This document shows, in pieces, positions 31,315 through 40,536 of a DNA stretch of 64,000 nt. A model generated the notes under the pieces. The model saw only the letters and a list, made by a program, of their open reading frames with translations, did not search any database and was not told the DNA's origin. The position numbers and the translations under genes were made by a program. Position 1 is the stretch's first letter. Each line of letters starts with the position of its first letter. This DNA is from Holophagales bacterium (GTDB lineage Bacteria; Acidobacteriota; Thermoanaerobaculia; Multivoradales; Multivoraceae), in NCBI GenBank assembly GCA_009836625.1, contig VXVC01000007.1, positions 124,001 to 188,000 of the forward strand, given 5' to 3'.

Positions 31315-32739
31315 ATGGCAAGGCGACGAGGGCTCGGAGCGCTGGCGGCGGCCGTGTGGCCTCTGCTCGCCTGCTTCGCCGGGCTCCTCGCGCTCGACCG
31401 CACGGGGTTCGTTCCCGCCCCGGGCGCCGCGGGCGCTGGCGTCCTCTTCCTGCTGGTGCTGCTCCTGGCGTTCGGCGCGCTGTGGTGGGGGCTGCGGCGC
31501 CTGGGCGCGGCGACGGGCTCGCGGAGCGACATTCCGATGGCGGGTGTGCTCGCGGTGGCCGTCATGCTCCGCCTGCTCGCACTGCCGCTCACCCCAAGCC
31601 TCTCGGACGATGTCTACCGCTACCTGTGGGACGGACGGGTCGCCGCCTCGGGAGCGAACCCGTATCTCCTGGCGCCGGACGACGAGAGCCTCGCCGGATT
31701 GCGCGCCGACCTGTGGAGGAAGACAGCGCATCGCGACGTCGCCACGGTGTATCCGCCGCTGGCGTTGGGGATGTTCGCAGGCGCCGCGAGCCTGCCCCGG
31801 CCTCTGTTCGCCTACAAGCTGGCTCTTGCCGCCGTCGACCTGGCGGGTTGCGCGCTGCTGCTGTTGGTGGCGCGGCGTCGCGGCAATGCGTGGATGGCCC
31901 TCGCCTACGTCTGGAATCCGCTGCTTGTAGTCGAAGGGGCCGGCATGGGGCATGTCGACGTACTTGGGGCTTCGCTGGTCATTGGCTGTGTGTGGTTGCT
32001 GGCAGGCGGCAGTCGGCGGGGACGCCGGCGCACCCGGTGGCTGGTGGGTGGGGTGGTGGCCGCGCTTGCGGTGCTGGCCAAACTCGTGCCTCTGGCGGTG
32101 CTGCCTCTCTGGTGGCGGCACGCCGGCGCCCAGCGGCGGCGCTTTGCGGTCGGCGCCGTCTCGCTGCTGCTGCCGGCGACGGTCGCCGTGCTGCTGTGGA
32201 CCCGCGGCGTTCCGCCCGGTCTGGTCGAGTACGCGCTGCGCTGGGAGTACAACGGCCCTGTCTACGAGCCGCTGTGGCGCCTGATCGGAGCGCTGCGCCT
32301 CGACCTCGCCGCCTCCGGCGTCGTCCATCTGGCGCGAGTCATCTTCGGCGGCGAGGTCGAGGCGACGCCCTGGAGCACGCTCTACTCCTACGCTTATCCG
32401 CAGTTCCTCGCCCGCGTCGTGCTCCTGGCCGCCGCGGCCTTTCTCTGGCTTCGCCTCTGGCGGCGCCGCCCGGAACCGGTCCGGGCGGCGTTCGGGGCCT
32501 TCGCCGTCGTCCTCCTGATGAGCCCCACGTTCTACCCGTGGTACCTGATCTGGATCCTCCCCTGGGCCGCGTTGACCGGCGCCCGCGCCGTCCTCGCGCT
32601 CTCCGCGACCCTGCCTCTGGCCTACCTTCCCGCCGTGACCGGAATGCCGTACTTTCCCTGGGTCTACGGCGCCGTCTGGCTGCCGCCGCTGATTCTGCTG
32701 CTGCTCGCACGCCGGCACCCTGAGCCCTCATCACCGTGA
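31315..32739 (+). CDS. Polytopic mannosyltransferase-like protein (GT87/DUF2029 type)
   Basis: A 474-residue protein with about eleven helices. The hallmark periplasmic loop follows the second or third helix: LPLTPSLSDDVYRYLWDGRVAASGANPYLLAP, with the acidic pair that coordinates the polyprenyl-linked donor in GT-C enzymes, then TVYPPLAL. The latter part has LMSPTFYPWYLIWILPW. Such enzymes use polyprenyl-phosphate-mannose or similar donors outside the membrane. The stop overlaps the truA start (GTGA), placing it first in the long plus-strand operon. Confidence 0.8.
   Translation: MARRRGLGALAAAVWPLLACFAGLLALDRTGFVPAPGAAGAGVLFLLVLLLAFGALWWGLRRLGAATGSRSDIPMAGVLAVAVMLRLLALPLTPSLSDDVYRYLWDGRVAASGANPYLLAPDDESLAGLRADLWRKTAHRDVATVYPPLALGMFAGAASLPRPLFAYKLALAAVDLAGCALLLLVARRRGNAWMALAYVWNPLLVVEGAGMGHVDVLGASLVIGCVWLLAGGSRRGRRRTRWLVGGVVAALAVLAKLVPLAVLPLWWRHAGAQRRRFAVGAVSLLLPATVAVLLWTRGVPPGLVEYALRWEYNGPVYEPLWRLIGALRLDLAASGVVHLARVIFGGEVEATPWSTLYSYAYPQFLARVVLLAAAAFLWLRLWRRRPEPVRAAFGAFAVVLLMSPTFYPWYLIWILPWAALTGARAVLALSATLPLAYLPAVTGMPYFPWVYGAVWLPPLILLLLARRHPEPSSP
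32017..32035. repeat. Dispersed 19-base repeat, copy B
   Basis: The same CGGGGACGCCGGCGCACCC as copy A lies here inside the GT87-like coding sequence, on the same strand. Confidence 0.5.
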
Positions 32740-33494
32740 AGTACCGCCTTCTGATCGCCTACGACGGGTCGGACTACGCCGGCTGGCAGCGCCAGGAAAA
32801 CGCCCTGGCTGTGCAGCAGGTCGTGGAGGAAGCCGTGGCGGCGGTGGCAGGCCGGAACGTCACCGTCCACGGGGCCGGCCGCACCGACGCCGGCGTCCAC
32901 GCCTCCGGTCAGACGGCGCATCTCGACCTCCCGGCCGGGAACCTGCCGTCCGGCGAGACCCGCCGGGCGCTCGTTCACGGCGTGAACCACCATCTCCCGG
33001 CGGCGATCCGGGTGCTTGCCGCCGACGCCGTCGACGACTCGTTTCACGCCCGCAAGAGCGCGTCGTTCAAGGTCTACGGCTACCGGCTCTGCACCGCACC
33101 GGTGATCGATCCGTTCCGGGCGCCCTTCGTCGTGCCAGCCCCGCGCAGATTCGACCTCGAGTCGATGAAAAGGTCCGCCTCCCTGATCCGCGGGCAACGC
33201 GACTTCTCGGCCTTCGCCAAAGCCGGCGGCAGCCACGGCAGCACGGTGCGGACGATTCACGAAGCGGGATGGACCGAACAGGGGGACGAGATCCGGTTCC
33301 GCGTCGCCGGCGACGGGTTCCTCCGCGGCATGGTCCGCGCCCTGGTGGGCACGATCCTGGAGGTCGGTCTCGGCCGCCGCTCGCTGGACGAGCTGGCCGC
33401 GCTGCTCACCGGCCGGCCGCGCGCCGAGGCAGGCCCGAACGCGCCCGCCCGGGGCCTGTGCCTGGAGCGCGTGGAATACGATCACGGCAAATGA
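32736..33494 (+). CDS. truA: tRNA pseudouridine(38-40) synthase
   Basis: A 252-residue enzyme that isomerises uridines 38-40 in the tRNA anticodon arm. It opens KYRLLIAYDGSDYAGWQRQ, with the catalytic Asp in VHGAGRTDAGVHASGQ and later signatures KVYGYRL, F-A-KAGGSHGSTVRTIHEA and FLRGMVRALVGTILEVG. The GTG start overlaps the upstream stop, and its own stop overlaps the cdsA start. Confidence 0.95.
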   Translation: MKYRLLIAYDGSDYAGWQRQENALAVQQVVEEAVAAVAGRNVTVHGAGRTDAGVHASGQTAHLDLPAGNLPSGETRRALVHGVNHHLPAAIRVLAADAVDDSFHARKSASFKVYGYRLCTAPVIDPFRAPFVVPAPRRFDLESMKRSASLIRGQRDFSAFAKAGGSHGSTVRTIHEAGWTEQGDEIRFRVAGDGFLRGMVRALVGTILEVGLGRRSLDELAALLTGRPRAEAGPNAPARGLCLERVEYDHGK

Positions 33495-34339
33495 AACGCG
33501 TCGTCACGGGCGTCGTGACCGCGGCGCTGGCGGCCGCCCTCGTCCTCTACCTCGACCCCGTCCTGTTCGGAGTGGCGGTCACGCTCGTGGTTCTCGTGGC
33601 AGCCGCCGAGTACAGCACCCTGGTTCAGCGGATCGTCGTCTCGCGGACCGTGAGCTGGGCGCTCTGGGTCGCGGTCGGTGTCCTCGCCCTGGCCGATACG
33701 ACCGCGAACGAACTGATCGAGGTTCCGCTGCCGGCCGGCCTGACCGGCGCCGGCACCTGGTTCGCCGCCGCGGCCCTCATCCTCGCCCTGGCGACGGCGG
33801 TCGGCCTCGCCAGCCATGCCGACATTCGCGATCGGCTCCTGACCTCGGCACTGTTCACCTACGGCGCCCTCTGGCTCGGCCTGTTCCTGGTCGCCGCGAT
33901 CAACCTCCATGTCGTCGAACCGGTGCTCCTCTTCTGGGTACTGGTCGTCGCCTCGCTCGGCGACATCGGCGCCTACTACGGCGGCCGTCTGCTCGGACGC
34001 CGGCCTCTGGCGCCGGTGCTCAGCCCGAAGAAGACGATCGCGGGCGCGGTGAGCGGTCTGGCCGCGAGTTGCGCCGCCGGCGTCGCGGTCGTCCTGGTGT
34101 GGCGCGGTCCCGATGCCCTCGGCCTGGACGTCCCCGTCCTGGCGCTGCTCTGCGGCGGCGCGGGACAGGCCGGAGATCTGGTCGAATCGATGCTCAAGCG
34201 GGCGGTGGCGGTCAAGGACACGGGGGCTCTTCTGCCCGGGCACGGCGGGCTGCTGGACCGACTCGACAGCGTTCTGCTGGCGACGCCCGTGTTCTACCTT
34301 GCCGTCCAGGCGGGTGCGACGCCGTCGCTCCTGCCGTGA
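33491..34339 (+). CDS. cdsA: Phosphatidate cytidylyltransferase
   Basis: A 282-residue, multi-span enzyme forming CDP-diacylglycerol, the precursor of membrane phospholipids. The family signature is clear near the C-terminus: SMLKRAVAVKDTGALLPGHGGLLDRLDS, with the upstream LSPKKTIAGAVSGL and GGAGQAGDLVES. About seven helices are seen. The ATG at 33491 overlaps the truA stop (ATGA); the longer open frame upstream lies within truA and is not used. Confidence 0.95.
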   Translation: MKRVVTGVVTAALAAALVLYLDPVLFGVAVTLVVLVAAAEYSTLVQRIVVSRTVSWALWVAVGVLALADTTANELIEVPLPAGLTGAGTWFAAAALILALATAVGLASHADIRDRLLTSALFTYGALWLGLFLVAAINLHVVEPVLLFWVLVVASLGDIGAYYGGRLLGRRPLAPVLSPKKTIAGAVSGLAASCAAGVAVVLVWRGPDALGLDVPVLALLCGGAGQAGDLVESMLKRAVAVKDTGALLPGHGGLLDRLDSVLLATPVFYLAVQAGATPSLLP

Positions 34340-35532
34340 GCGTACGCAGGCTTGCCGTACTTGGCGCCACCGGCTCGGTCGGTGAGGCGGCCCTTGCCGT
34401 CGCCCGCCGGCACCCAGAGAAGCTCCAGGTGTGCGTCCTGGCGGCAAGGGGCACGAAGCCCGCGCGGCTCGCGGAGCTGGCGCGCGAGTTCCGGCCCCGC
34501 CGAGTGGTCGTCGATACGGAGCAGGCGGCGGGGAGCCTGCGTCCCGACCTGCCGCCGGGCACAGACGTCGGTTGGGGCGAAGCCGCCCTGGTCGACGCGG
34601 TCGGCGACGGCCACAACGACCTGGTGCTGACCGCGATCGTCGGCGCGGCCGGTCTCAAGCCCGCCGCGGCGGCCCTTGCCGCAGGCGCCGACCTGGCGCT
34701 GGCGAACAAGGAGGCGATGGTTGCCGCCGGGCCTCACCTGCGCCGGCTGGCGGCCGAGTCGAGCGCGAAGATCCTGCCGGTCGACAGCGAACACGCCGCG
34801 ATCCACCAGGCACTGCGCGCGGGCCGGCGCCGCGAGGTCAGGCGACTGGTGCTGACCGCCTCGGGCGGCCCGTTCCTGGATCGTGACCCGGCGACCCTGG
34901 ACACGGTCACGCCGGCCGAGGCCACGGCTCATCCGACCTGGAACATGGGGGCCAAGATCAGCGTCGACTCAGCAACCCTGATGAACAAGGGGCTGGAACT
35001 GATCGAGGCGAGCTACCTGTTCGACGTTCCGGGATCGCGGATCGACATCCTGATCCACCCGCAGTCCCTGGTTCACTCGATCGTCGAGTTCCAGGACGGC
35101 AACTCGATCGCTCAGATCTCGGCCAACGACATGGAGTATCCGATTCGGTACGCCCTGTCCCATCCCGAACGCTGGCCGCGCCCGGACGACGGCGCCGCCA
35201 ACGGACTCAGCGAAATGCTGGAGGCGACATCCGAACTCAAGTTCAGGAAGGTCGACCCGGAGGTGTTCCCGGCGCCGTCCCTCGCCCGCGAGGCGCTCAT
35301 GCGGGGGAACGGCGCGCCCGCGGTGCTCAACGCGGCGAACGAGACGGCGGTGGCGGCGTTCCTCGGCGGCGTGGCGCCCTTCACCACCATCGTGCCGACG
35401 GTGGCGGAAGTGCTCGACCGTCACGGCCGGGAAACGGGCGGCGCGGAGCCGGCGACCATCGACGAGGCCCTGGCGTGGGATTCCTGGGGCCGCCGCCGCG
35501 CTCGGGAAGTCCTCGCGCAGCTTCGCGGTTAG
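34336..35532 (+). CDS. dxr: 1-deoxy-D-xylulose 5-phosphate reductoisomerase
   Basis: A 398-residue NADPH enzyme of the MEP pathway. NADPH binding is VLGATGSVGEAAL; the metal and substrate motifs are LANKEAMVAAG, VDSEHAAIHQAL, LTASGGPF, HPTWNMGAKISVDSATLMNKG and the flexible-loop region around it. The GTG at 34336 overlaps the cdsA stop (GTGA). Dxr and cdsA next to rseP is a common bacterial gene order. Confidence 0.96.
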   Translation: MSVRRLAVLGATGSVGEAALAVARRHPEKLQVCVLAARGTKPARLAELAREFRPRRVVVDTEQAAGSLRPDLPPGTDVGWGEAALVDAVGDGHNDLVLTAIVGAAGLKPAAAALAAGADLALANKEAMVAAGPHLRRLAAESSAKILPVDSEHAAIHQALRAGRRREVRRLVLTASGGPFLDRDPATLDTVTPAEATAHPTWNMGAKISVDSATLMNKGLELIEASYLFDVPGSRIDILIHPQSLVHSIVEFQDGNSIAQISANDMEYPIRYALSHPERWPRPDDGAANGLSEMLEATSELKFRKVDPEVFPAPSLAREALMRGNGAPAVLNAANETAVAAFLGGVAPFTTIVPTVAEVLDRHGRETGGAEPATIDEALAWDSWGRRRAREVLAQLRG

Positions 35533-35543
35533 CATCGCTAGCG

Positions 35544-36854
35544 GTGACCTTCCTGAGCAACATCCTGGCCTTCCTGGTCGTGGTCGGAGTGATCATCTTC
35601 GTCCACGAACTGGGGCACTTCCTGGCCGCGAGGCTGTTCCGGATCCGGGTCCGGGTGTTCTCAATCGGCATCGGTTCCCGCCTCTGGGGCTTCGAGCGCG
35701 GCGGCACGGAGTACCGGTTGGCCATGATTCCACTCGGCGGCTATGTCGCCTTCTCGGGAATCGACGCCGCGAACCCGACCGGCGACGCCGGCGACTTCGC
35801 CGCCAAGCCCCGTTGGCAGCGAGTGATCGTGCTCCTGGCGGGCCCGGCGGCGAACGTCGTGCTGTCGATCGTCCTGATCGCGGCGGTACTGATGGCCGGG
35901 ACCGAGCTTGCCGGCCCGCGGGACCTGAGCACCGAGATCGGCGGCGTGGCGCCCGACTCGGCCGCGGCCGAAGCCGGGCTCCTGGCGGGCGACGTGATCC
36001 TGCGCCTGGACGGCGAGGACGTGTCCGACTGGCGGGAGCTCTCGAACACCATCCTGATGTCGCCGGAACGTCGGCTCGAGATCGAGTTCGAGCGCGACGG
36101 CAAAGCCCTGAGTACCGTGCTCGTCCCTCACCGGATGCCGCGCTACGAACTGGGCGACGCTGGGCTCTACGCCAGCCTTCTGCCGCGGGTGCGCCAGGTA
36201 TTCGAGGACACTCCGGCCGAGGAGGCTGGTCTGCGGTACGGGGACACGCTGTACGCCGTCAACGGCCATTCCGTCGCTGACGCCGACGACTTCCGCCGGC
36301 TCGTCGAGCCGCGGGCGGGCGAGGAGGTCAGCGTCGAGATCGGCCGCGGCGAGGACCGTCTGGTCGTCCGACTCGTGCCCGCTAACGAGGCCGGGGTCGG
36401 CCGGGCCGGCATCGCGATTAGCCACTTCTCCTATCAGCGCGTCGGTCCGGTCGCGGCAATCGTGGAAAGCGCACGGATCAACTGGGAGACGACGACCGAG
36501 ATCTTCGGCTTCCTGGGGGGCCTGGTCGAACGTCGGGTCTCGCCGCAGAGCGCTCTCGCCGGCCCGATCGAGATTGGCCGGATCAGCGGTCAGGCGGCTC
36601 GCAGGAGCTTCAGCGACCTGGTGTTTCTGATCGCCCTGATCAGCCTGAACCTCTGCATCCTGAACCTGCTGCCGATCCCGATGCTCGACGGCGGCCAACT
36701 CGTCATCCTGCTGCTCGAGAGCGTTCTGCGTCGCGACCTCTCGCTCCAGATCAAGAACCTTGTCACCCAGTTCGGCCTGGTGGTGGTCGTGGCCATCATG
36801 TTGTTCGCGATCTACTTCGACCTGGTGAAGAACCTGCCCGGCCTCGGGCGCTGA
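35544..36854 (+). CDS. rseP: Site-2 intramembrane zinc metalloprotease (RseP family)
   Basis: A 436-residue protease. The zinc motif HELGH is at residues 21-25 in the first helix, and the third ligand region NLLPIPMLDGGQL lies near the C-terminus. Between them are two PDZ domains, IGGVAPDSAAAEAGLLAGDVIL and EDTPAEEAGLRYGDTLYAV. RseP cleaves membrane-bound anti-sigma factors or signal-peptide remnants. It starts at GTG 35544, eleven bases after dxr. Confidence 0.94.
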   Translation: MTFLSNILAFLVVVGVIIFVHELGHFLAARLFRIRVRVFSIGIGSRLWGFERGGTEYRLAMIPLGGYVAFSGIDAANPTGDAGDFAAKPRWQRVIVLLAGPAANVVLSIVLIAAVLMAGTELAGPRDLSTEIGGVAPDSAAAEAGLLAGDVILRLDGEDVSDWRELSNTILMSPERRLEIEFERDGKALSTVLVPHRMPRYELGDAGLYASLLPRVRQVFEDTPAEEAGLRYGDTLYAVNGHSVADADDFRRLVEPRAGEEVSVEIGRGEDRLVVRLVPANEAGVGRAGIAISHFSYQRVGPVAAIVESARINWETTTEIFGFLGGLVERRVSPQSALAGPIEIGRISGQAARRSFSDLVFLIALISLNLCILNLLPIPMLDGGQLVILLLESVLRRDLSLQIKNLVTQFGLVVVVAIMLFAIYFDLVKNLPGLGR

Positions 36855-36867
36855 AGGTGGCTCGACG

Positions 36868-37647
36868 ATGATGGCAGGCAAGCTCCCCGACTGGATCGGC
36901 AAGGCGGTACGCCACCCATGGCTCAGGCGGGGCGTCCTCTTCGCGGCCTACGGGGGCCTGCTCGTCGCCCTGCTGGGCGCCTCGTCCTACCTGGCGCTCT
37001 CGAACTTCGTACGCAGCGGCGTCATCGCCGTACCCGACCTGGTCGGCCTTGAGCAAAGCCAGGCCGAAGCCGGCCTCGCCACCGCGGGCCTGGCATTGCA
37101 GCGGGTGGAGGACGACCGCTACGACGAGGCGGTTCCGGCGGGCCACGTACTCCGACAGGACCCTCCCGCCGGCAGCGCGGTCAAGGAGGGCAGCGGCGTC
37201 GTCGTCTACCTGTCGCGGGGCCGGGAGCTCGTCGAGACGCCGGACCTGAGCGGCCAGGTTCTGCAGACGGCCCAGGTGAGTCTCACCGCCTCGGGGCTGC
37301 AGATGGGCAGGAGCAGGAGCGTGTTCGCCGAGTCAGGTGAACCGGGCACCGTCGTCCGGCAGGATCCCCCCGCCGGCAGCCCGATCGACCCCTCGTCCCA
37401 AGTGGACCTGATGGTCAGCCTGGCCAACCCCGGCGCGATGTACGTCATGCCGGACCTGATCGACCTGCCCGAGGAGCCGGTCCGCGACTTCTTCGAGACG
37501 CGCGGATTCCGGCTCGGAAGGGTAAAGTACGAACCCTACGAAGGCGTCCCAGCCGGGATCATCCTGCGTCAATACCCGCTTCCGGGACACCCCCTGCGGC
37601 AGAGCGATTCGATCGCCCTCGTGGTAGCCGCGCAAGACAGTCGCTGA
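36868..37647 (+). CDS. Single-span protein with three PASTA domains
   Basis: A 259-residue protein: a short basic N-terminus, one helix (VLFAAYGGLLVALLGASSYLAL), then three PASTA modules, the first starting VIAVPDLVGLEQSQAEAGLATAGL, the second VETPDLSGQVLQTAQVSLTASGL, the third MYVMPDLIDLPEEPVRDFFETRGF. Typical VLRQDPPAGS closing motifs are present in the first two and LRQYPLPGHPL in the third. PASTA modules usually bind peptidoglycan in penicillin-binding proteins or Ser/Thr kinases, but no kinase or transpeptidase domain is attached. It sits between rseP and rpe in the operon. Confidence 0.9.
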   Translation: MMAGKLPDWIGKAVRHPWLRRGVLFAAYGGLLVALLGASSYLALSNFVRSGVIAVPDLVGLEQSQAEAGLATAGLALQRVEDDRYDEAVPAGHVLRQDPPAGSAVKEGSGVVVYLSRGRELVETPDLSGQVLQTAQVSLTASGLQMGRSRSVFAESGEPGTVVRQDPPAGSPIDPSSQVDLMVSLANPGAMYVMPDLIDLPEEPVRDFFETRGFRLGRVKYEPYEGVPAGIILRQYPLPGHPLRQSDSIALVVAAQDSR

Positions 37648-37680
37648 AGCCGCCCCAGTCCGCCCGCAAGAACCTGAACG

Positions 37681-38334
37681 ATGAAGATCGCGCCTTCGAT
37701 CCTGGCGGCGGACCTCGCCGACCTCGCCTCCGCCGTCAAGCTCTGCGAGGACGGCGGCGCGCAGTTGATCCACGTCGACGTGATGGACGGTCACTTCGTG
37801 CCCAACCTGACCTTCGGCCCGCCGGTGATCGTCGATCTGGCCAAACGCACGCGGATCGGCTTCGACATCCACCTGATGGTCTCGAACCCGGAAGCGCTGC
37901 TCGACCGCTATCTGGACAGCGAGCCGGCCTGGGTGTCGATCCACCACGAGGTGACGAAGGAGCCGGGACGGCTTGCGGCGCGCATTCGCGAGCGCGGCGC
38001 GGGCGCCGGTGTGGCGATCAATCCGGCGACACCGCTGGACGAGCTCCTTCCCTACCTGGATCAACTGGACTTCGTCGTACTGATGTCGGTCGTGCCCGGT
38101 TTCGCCGGCCAGGCCTTCCACCCCGAAGTGCTCGAGAAGGCCCGGCGCCTCCGCGCCCTGGTCGAGGAACGGGGACTGCCGGTGAGCATCGAAATGGACG
38201 GCGGAATCAAGCCCGGCAACCTGGACGACGTGGCCGCGGCCGGTGTCGACGTCGCCGTCGTCGGCTCCGGCGTCTTCGCGGCGCAGCAGCCCGTTGAAAC
38301 CCTGGTCGCCCTCCGACGGCAGGCGGGCGAATGA
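37681..38334 (+). CDS. rpe: Ribulose-phosphate 3-epimerase
   Basis: A 217-residue TIM-barrel enzyme of the pentose phosphate pathway that interconverts ribulose 5-phosphate and xylulose 5-phosphate. Signatures include MKIAPSILAADLADL, IHVDVMDGHFVPNLTFGP, DIHLMVSNPE, VVLMSVVPGFAGQAF and IEMDGGIKPGN. The stop overlaps the bamD start (ATGA). Confidence 0.96.
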   Translation: MKIAPSILAADLADLASAVKLCEDGGAQLIHVDVMDGHFVPNLTFGPPVIVDLAKRTRIGFDIHLMVSNPEALLDRYLDSEPAWVSIHHEVTKEPGRLAARIRERGAGAGVAINPATPLDELLPYLDQLDFVVLMSVVPGFAGQAFHPEVLEKARRLRALVEERGLPVSIEMDGGIKPGNLDDVAAAGVDVAVVGSGVFAAQQPVETLVALRRQAGE

Positions 38335-39200
38335 ACCGTCGCCGCACGCTCCTGCTGGCGGCCGCGCTGGCCCTGTTCGTCGGATGCGGGGGCGTCAGGG
38401 ACGACCCCATCCTTCGACTCTCGTCGGCGGAGGCCCTCGAGATCGGCAAGCAACTGCTGGAGGAGGAGAAGTTCACGCAGGCGCGCGAACACCTCGTCCA
38501 CGCCTTCGAGGTCGAGCCGAACTCCGAGACCGGCCGCGAAGGGCTGCTGCTGGCCGCGGACGCCCTGTTCCTGCGCGGCGGCTACCAGTCGTACGTCGAA
38601 GCCGAGCAGCGCTACCGGGACTTCCTGAACCGGTTCCCGACCTCCGACCAGGCGGCCTACGCCCAGTTCTGGCTCGCGGCGTCGCTCGCCGAACGAATGG
38701 AGAAGCCGGACCGCGACCAGCAGACGGCCCGGCTGGCGTTGACCGAGTTCGAGAACGTGCGGCGGCTGTACCCCACCAGTCAGTTCGCCGGACAGGCGGC
38801 CCAGAGAATCGTCGACGTCCGCAACCACCTGGCGGAGCACGAGTTCGTCGTCGGAGCCTTCTACTACCGTTTCCGTACTCCCACCGCGGCCGGCAACCGC
38901 TTCAGGGAAATGCTCGAGCAGTACCCGGACTACCCCGAGCCCGACAAGATCCTCGCCCACATGTGCCTCACGTATCGGCTGGTGCTCCAGCAGATTCCGA
39001 GCAGGCTGGGACTCGACCGCTACGAGTACCTCAACGAAGCCTGCGATCAGCTACGGAACGAGTTTCCGGGCAGCCCGTGGCTCAAGAAGGCGCCTTCGGA
39101 GGAGCAGCTCCGGAAACTCCGCATCAAGCTGCCGGACACACCCATCCGGCCGGACAGGAATCGACCGGGTCCGGCCGCCGAAGAGAACGCGGACAACTGA
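38331..39200 (+). CDS. bamD: Outer-membrane assembly lipoprotein BamD-like
   Basis: A 289-residue lipoprotein: signal peptide MNRRRTLLLAAALALFVGC with lipobox Cys19, then TPR-like helices (ALEIGKQLLEEEKFTQAREHL, YVEAEQRYRDFLNRFPTSDQAAYAQFWLA, TEFENVRRLYPTSQFAGQA). The aromatic motif YYYRFRTPTAAGNRF, here FYYRFRTPTAAGNRFREMLEQYPDYP, is close to BamD. It should act with BamA in inserting outer-membrane proteins. The start is coupled to rpe. No BamA gene is nearby. Confidence 0.88.
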   Translation: MNRRRTLLLAAALALFVGCGGVRDDPILRLSSAEALEIGKQLLEEEKFTQAREHLVHAFEVEPNSETGREGLLLAADALFLRGGYQSYVEAEQRYRDFLNRFPTSDQAAYAQFWLAASLAERMEKPDRDQQTARLALTEFENVRRLYPTSQFAGQAAQRIVDVRNHLAEHEFVVGAFYYRFRTPTAAGNRFREMLEQYPDYPEPDKILAHMCLTYRLVLQQIPSRLGLDRYEYLNEACDQLRNEFPGSPWLKKAPSEEQLRKLRIKLPDTPIRPDRNRPGPAAEENADN

Positions 39201-39328
39201 GCCGGGTCCCTGGCAGCGCTACGCGGACGACCTCCAGGACCGTGAACCCGCCCCGAATTCGGGCCTTGCGAAGGCCCCGAAACACCGGGACCTTGTGCTA
39301 ACATTGACGTTTAGGCATGTGACTCGCG

Positions 39329-39622
39329 TTGAAGCCACTCAGCCCAGACAACCGCTTACCGGGCGACGCGACCGAGGATCTCAACGGCCAGCTTGATCGC
39401 CTGGTGAACGAGTTGGCTTCCCAGGGTGTGACCCTGGCGCAGGCCCGCGAGATCTTCGAACGGCAGTTCATCCTCGCTTCCCTACGACTCAACCACGGAA
39501 ACATCACCAACTCGGCAAACCACCTGGGGCTGCATCGCAACACGCTGCGAAACAAGGTCGCCACGCTTCAGATACAAGCCACCGACTACCGAGGCTCCAG
39601 CAAGAGGATTCAGTCGAGCTAA
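39329..39622 (+). CDS. Fis-type helix-turn-helix protein, 97 residues
   Basis: A 97-residue protein starting at TTG 39329, the only possible initiator after an in-frame stop at 39320. The C-terminal half is a Fis/NtrC-type HTH_8 domain, LAQAREIFERQFILASLRLNHGNITNSANHLGLHRNTLRNKV, with a hydrophilic N-terminus and a basic tail. It may be a nucleoid-type or local regulator; no receiver or AAA domain is present. It is 128 bases after bamD, in a gap with no clear promoter. Confidence 0.85.
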   Translation: MKPLSPDNRLPGDATEDLNGQLDRLVNELASQGVTLAQAREIFERQFILASLRLNHGNITNSANHLGLHRNTLRNKVATLQIQATDYRGSSKRIQSS

Positions 39623-39774
39623 CGCCCCGAACGCGCATTACAGGCTAGCCGGCTCGGACCTTCATCCGACCGGCCAAAGACCGGTATCAGACCGGCATAC
39701 AGCTTGCAGTTCGAAACGTGGCCAGGCGCTCCCCCTCGCGGCGAAGCGCCTGACGCCGTCCAGCACACGTCCCA

Positions 39775-40524
39775 ATGACCTTCCAGAAGCTCAGTCTCCG
39801 GAACCGGATGATTGCGATGACCGTGGCTACGGCGGCCATTCTGGCCGCCGCGCCGCGCGAAACCGCGCCCGGTCGGCACATGGCGTCGTTGCCGATGTCG
39901 CCTCCTCTGGAAGACATCGTGCTCTTCGAGCAGATCCGGGCCTGGCTTGAACCGTCGACCGGCGCCGCCACGACGTACCTTGGAAAGGGCCCACTGTACG
40001 AGTGCATTCAGTCGCGCCGGGAGAGCTTCGAGCTGTTCATCGGCGCCGCCGACGAGGGCGCGGTCCGCGATCGGATGCAGCGTGTTCCGTACGGTGGCCT
40101 GATCCTCAGCGCCGCCGAGCGGCACGACGTTGACCCGCTCCTCGTGGCGGCCATCGTCCAGGCCGAATCCTCGTTCAACACGGAGGCGGTCTCGCCCCGG
40201 GGCGCCCTCGGCCTGATGCAGATGATGCCGACGACCGCCGAGCAGTTGGGAGTCGCCGATGCCTACGACCCCAGCCAGAACCTCGACGCGGGCGTGAGCT
40301 ATCTGGCCTATCTGCTGCGCCGCTTCGACGACGACCTGATCCTGGCTCTAGGGGGCTACAACGCGGGTCCCGGCGCAGTCGACCGTTTCGGCGGCCTGCC
40401 TCCCTTCCGCGAGACGCGCGGCTTCGCCAACAGCGTGCTCCGCGTCTACATCGAGCACCACCGCGCGGCCTGGGCCGCCATAAACCCGGACGGGCTCGAC
40501 TTCGCGGTGCTGGCGGGCGGCTAG
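39775..40524 (+). CDS. Lytic murein transglycosylase (SLT domain), exported
   Basis: A 249-residue protein with an N-terminal hydrophobic signal (MIAMTVATAAILAAAP) and a C-terminal SLT/goose-lysozyme domain: HDVDPLLVAAIVQAESSFNTEAVSPRGALGLMQMMPTTAEQLGV with the catalytic Glu in QAESSF, then LGGYNAGPGAVDRFGG. It cleaves peptidoglycan glycan strands. The mid region LYECIQSRRESFELFIG is unassigned. Confidence 0.9.
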   Translation: MTFQKLSLRNRMIAMTVATAAILAAAPRETAPGRHMASLPMSPPLEDIVLFEQIRAWLEPSTGAATTYLGKGPLYECIQSRRESFELFIGAADEGAVRDRMQRVPYGGLILSAAERHDVDPLLVAAIVQAESSFNTEAVSPRGALGLMQMMPTTAEQLGVADAYDPSQNLDAGVSYLAYLLRRFDDDLILALGGYNAGPGAVDRFGGLPPFRETRGFANSVLRVYIEHHRAAWAAINPDGLDFAVLAGG

Positions 40525-40536
40525 CGGTCTGCGGCG

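Noticed and set aside
31192..32718. A 508-residue open frame on the minus strand
   Set aside because: It is antisense to the GT87-like gene, is Gln/Arg/Gly-rich without any fold, and reflects GC-rich codon third positions.
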